From assembly GCA_019828595.1 (NCBI GenBank), contig JAHQRK010000009.1, positions 1,612,001 to 1,676,000 on the forward strand: a stretch of DNA of 64,000 bases, in the 5' to 3' direction. Position 1 is the first letter of the stretch; every line of letters starts with the position of its first letter. The stretch is from Aphanomyces cochlioides (lineage: Eukaryota; Oomycota; Saprolegniomycetes; Saprolegniales; Verrucalvaceae). A model generated the notes under the pieces. It was not told the origin of the DNA. It ran no database searches and saw only the letters and a list, made by a program, of their open reading frames with translations. The translations under genes were made by a program, and so were the position numbers. This document shows, piece after piece, positions 61,901 through 64,000 of the stretch.

Positions 61901-64000
61901 TCAAGTGGGGTGTCTACTGCCGGAAGCTCTGGCGCCATCCTTGTGAACAGCGGTTCATCTATTGGTGGAGCGTCCGGTGCTTTAACATTTATCTCTGGAT
62001 CTTCAAGCAATGACGTGGCAGGCGATATTATCGCTACTGTGGGGAATGGCTCCCCTGCCGCCACGGTCCCAGGGGGACTCGTCGCCATTACCGCAGGTGG
62101 AAGTTCTACTTCAACTGGTGGTAGAATTTTGTTGACTGGTGGGGCTGGAACAATTGGAGGAAACATTGCTCTCCAAGCGGGATCGACAGCTGCTGGAAGT
62201 ATGGGGGGTAATATTCTCTTGACAAGTGGTAACGGTGCCACCGGATCGGGGGGCAACATTGCTCTACTTAGTGGCACTAGTTCAACTCTTGGTCAAAGTG
62301 GGGCCCTGACTTTTTCTACAGCTCCTGGCGTATCCTCTGGCTCTATCCAAGTCTCAACCGGCACTGCATCAAATGGACCAGTTGGAAGTGTAGCTTTGTC
62401 AGTTGGTGTTGGCAGTGTTGGACAAGGCGGATCGATGCAATTATCAGCCGGAAATTCTGTCAGCGGCGGAGGCGTGTCTATTGGAAGTGGAAGCGCTTCT
62501 GGTGGAGCCTCTGGAGCAGTCCTTTTGAGCTCAGCTGGTGCAACTGGTGGCGCATCAGGTCTATTGTCCTTAAGTACTGGCGCAGCAACCGGTGGTGCTG
62601 GAGGAAATATTGTCGCTTCAGTTGGCAGCGGTGACGGAGGAAATGGGGGGTTAATATCTCTCACCAGCGGCCAGAGTTCCTCGGGTATCGGTGGAAAACT
62701 ATCCCTTACAGGGGGGTCAGGCCAAACTGGTGGTAACGTCGAAGTTACTAGTGGACCCGGCGCATCGGCAAATGGTGGTGATGTTCAGATTAAGAGTGGT
62801 GTTGGAGCTGCAACTGCTGCAAGCGGTGCAATTAGCGTCACTACAGCCAATGGCTCGACATCCGGAGCGATATCATTAAGAACTGGAAGCGGAAATGGTG
62901 GCCCAGGCGGTGCAATCGCTATGTCGGTCGGTGGAAGCAGCACAAGTACAGGCGGTACGATCACTTTGAGCAGTGGCGTAGGTGTCACTGGAGGTGGCCT
63001 TTCAATCTCCAGTGGAGCTTCTACCGCTGGGGCCTCTGGGGCTCTTGCAGTTGCATCAAGCGCATCGTCAGGTGGAAATTCCGGAGCAATTGCAATTACT
63101 ACTGGTGCATCGACCAGTGGCGGAACTGGTGGTACAATTACAGCCACTGTTGGCAATGGTGTTTCTGGCAATGGCGGACTCTTGTCACTCACGGCAGGAG
63201 CAAGCAACAGCGCTATTGGTGGCAAAGCATCCATTAATGGTGGAAATGGTTCTGTTGGTGGCAATGTAGAACTCAACGCTGGCACAGGGTCAAGTACTCT
63301 AGGCGGTAATGTACTGGTTTCGAGTGGTGCTGGCGCAAGCTCATCAACGAGTGGCTCCATTAACTTACTTACCACCGGTGGCAGCACAAGTGGTGCGATA
63401 TCATTGAGCACTGGAGCTGGAACTAGTGGTCCTGGTGGCAGCTTGTTGCTTTCCGTTGGGAATGGAACCACAACAATCGGTGGCAGTGTCTCGGTTGCCT
63501 CGGGACAAAGTGCAACAGGTGGTCCTCTGACTTTGACAAGTGGTGCTTCTACTGCAGGCACCTCAGGAACTGTTTCAATTCAGTCTGGTGCATCAGCAGG
63601 TGGAAACTCTGGATCCCTTTCGATAGCCTCGGGTGATGCCACTGGTGGTGCCGGTGGAGCCATCGCAGTTACAGTTGGCACTGGTGCACAAGGTACTGGC
63701 GGCAGCTTTACTGTGACAGCGGGTTCTAGCGCGGTTGGTGGTGGTGGTTTGAGCTCGATGGTTGGGGGCGCCGGTGTTGCAGGTGGCAACGTTCAGCTCA
63801 CTGGTGGTACAGGCTCAACTTCCAATGGAGGCTCCATTGGCTTGAAGAGTGGCGACGGTTCTACAGTCAGCGGCAGTATAACTGTATCATCCAGCTCTGT
63901 TGGCTCAAGCAGTGGACCTATTGGACTTTCCACTGGAGCTTCTGCGGGCTCTGTTGGCAGCATTACAGTCTCAGTCGGTGCATCTACCGGTGGCGATGGC
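43941..64000 (+). CDS. Giant secreted Gly/Ser/Thr-rich repeat protein, 3' end outside window
   Basis: Exons 43941-43971, 44009-44068, 44110-44253, 44289-44448 and 44491-beyond 64000 (introns of 37, 41, 35 and 42 nt; all phases agree). The start gives a classical signal peptide: MVMLMRRLVR, hydrophobic AMLTCIVLF, cleavage-like ARA before QDFG. After about 130 residues of ordinary sequence, and a region to about 45250 with some non-repeat character (VDVAFGQDTNSVSLRLATAD), the protein becomes almost pure Gly/Ser/Thr/Ala/Val/Ile repeats, e.g. GGSISLTSGSS, every 16-18 residues. The frame stays open for 19.5 kb in one exon, at least 6,635 residues so far. Cys is essentially absent. Regular hydrophobic positions between GG/SG turns suggest a beta-solenoid. 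A role in cell-surface or cyst-coat adhesion, as for the giant repeat glycoproteins of oomycete spores, is inference. Long Pro-rich frames on the other strand are shadows. Confidence 0.85.
46181..48340 (+). repeat. Perfect 1,050-bp tandem duplication inside the giant exon
   Basis: The sequence from about 46181 recurs at +1,050 without visible differences (for example 46201 versus 47251), and a third copy begins at 48301 before diverging near 48338. The shift of 350 codons preserves frame. Identity at synonymous sites points to a recent duplication or gene conversion, or to an assembly effect. Confidence 0.85.
49381..52001 (+). repeat. About 470-bp near-identical dispersed pair, 2,151 bp apart
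   Basis: 49381 to about 49851 and 51532 to about 52002 are almost identical (both contain GTCGGAAACGGTGTGTTAGG; early differences are CTACTG/CCACTG and TTAATT/TCAATT). The distance of 717 codons keeps frame. Confidence 0.8.

Noticed and set aside
45162..63269. Shorter plus-strand frames of 62-137 codons rich in Leu/Val/Gln
   Set aside because: They are the out-of-frame reading of the same repeats and always lie in one alternative frame.
45328..63789. Many long Pro/Ala/Val-rich open frames on the minus strand (up to 647 codons)
   Set aside because: They are complementary shadows of the Gly/Ser/Thr repeat gene: GGT/TCT-type codons read backwards give Pro/Arg/Thr codons without stops. They lack common starts and introns, and end irregularly.

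Overview
The window looks like nuclear DNA of an oomycete, most likely a Saprolegnia/Aphanomyces-type water mould. This rests on very short spliceosomal introns (mostly 34-50 nt, a few GC-AG), tightly packed eukaryotic housekeeping genes, and a mobile-element set typical of oomycetes (Crypton-type tyrosine recombinase, MULE, PIF/Harbinger, Tc1/mariner with a two-HTH transposase, Ty3/Gypsy). The species assignment is inference; no rRNA or marker gene is present.

Region 1 (1-10.2 kb): the tail of an unknown gene, a MULE-like MITE with a 10-bp target duplication, an AT-rich gene-free stretch, then a cytochrome P450 cluster. The first P450 is intact, but its third intron carries a 665-bp foldback element. 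The second is truncated and broken. The third, on the opposite strand, is frameshifted. A decayed PIF/Harbinger element follows.

Region 2 (10.2-29.8 kb) is an accessory block: a possible decayed gene, a SET-domain gene with one frameshift, a Crypton-type recombinase, a second AWS/SET methyltransferase, a DNA-binding-like protein with 12-residue repeats, a decayed MULE transposase, a cluster of large inverted repeats, a short mariner that encodes only the DNA-binding half of its transposase, and a full-length but defective Gypsy element (263/268-bp LTRs, 5-bp target duplication) with an antisense coding region downstream of pol.

Region 3 (29.8-43.6 kb) is gene-dense: a dihydroflavonol-reductase-like SDR pseudogene; two divergent glutathione peroxidases, one with in-frame TGA at the catalytic position plus a SECIS-like hairpin (a probable selenoprotein) and one with Cys; a 12-exon RecQ helicase with a GRF-type zinc finger; the GTPase GPN1; mitochondrial-type MoaC; a site-2-protease-like M50 peptidase; a GPGSY-repeat protein; and a small membrane protein.

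Region 4 (43.9-64 kb) is one gene. Four small exons encode a signal peptide and a short N-terminal region, followed by a single exon open for at least 19.5 kb to the window edge. It encodes at least 6,635 residues of Gly/Ser/Thr-rich repeats with a roughly 525-bp (175-residue) higher-order period and a perfect 1,050-bp tandem duplication. It is predicted to be a giant secreted or surface protein. This gene and the selenoprotein GPx are the two most notable items.
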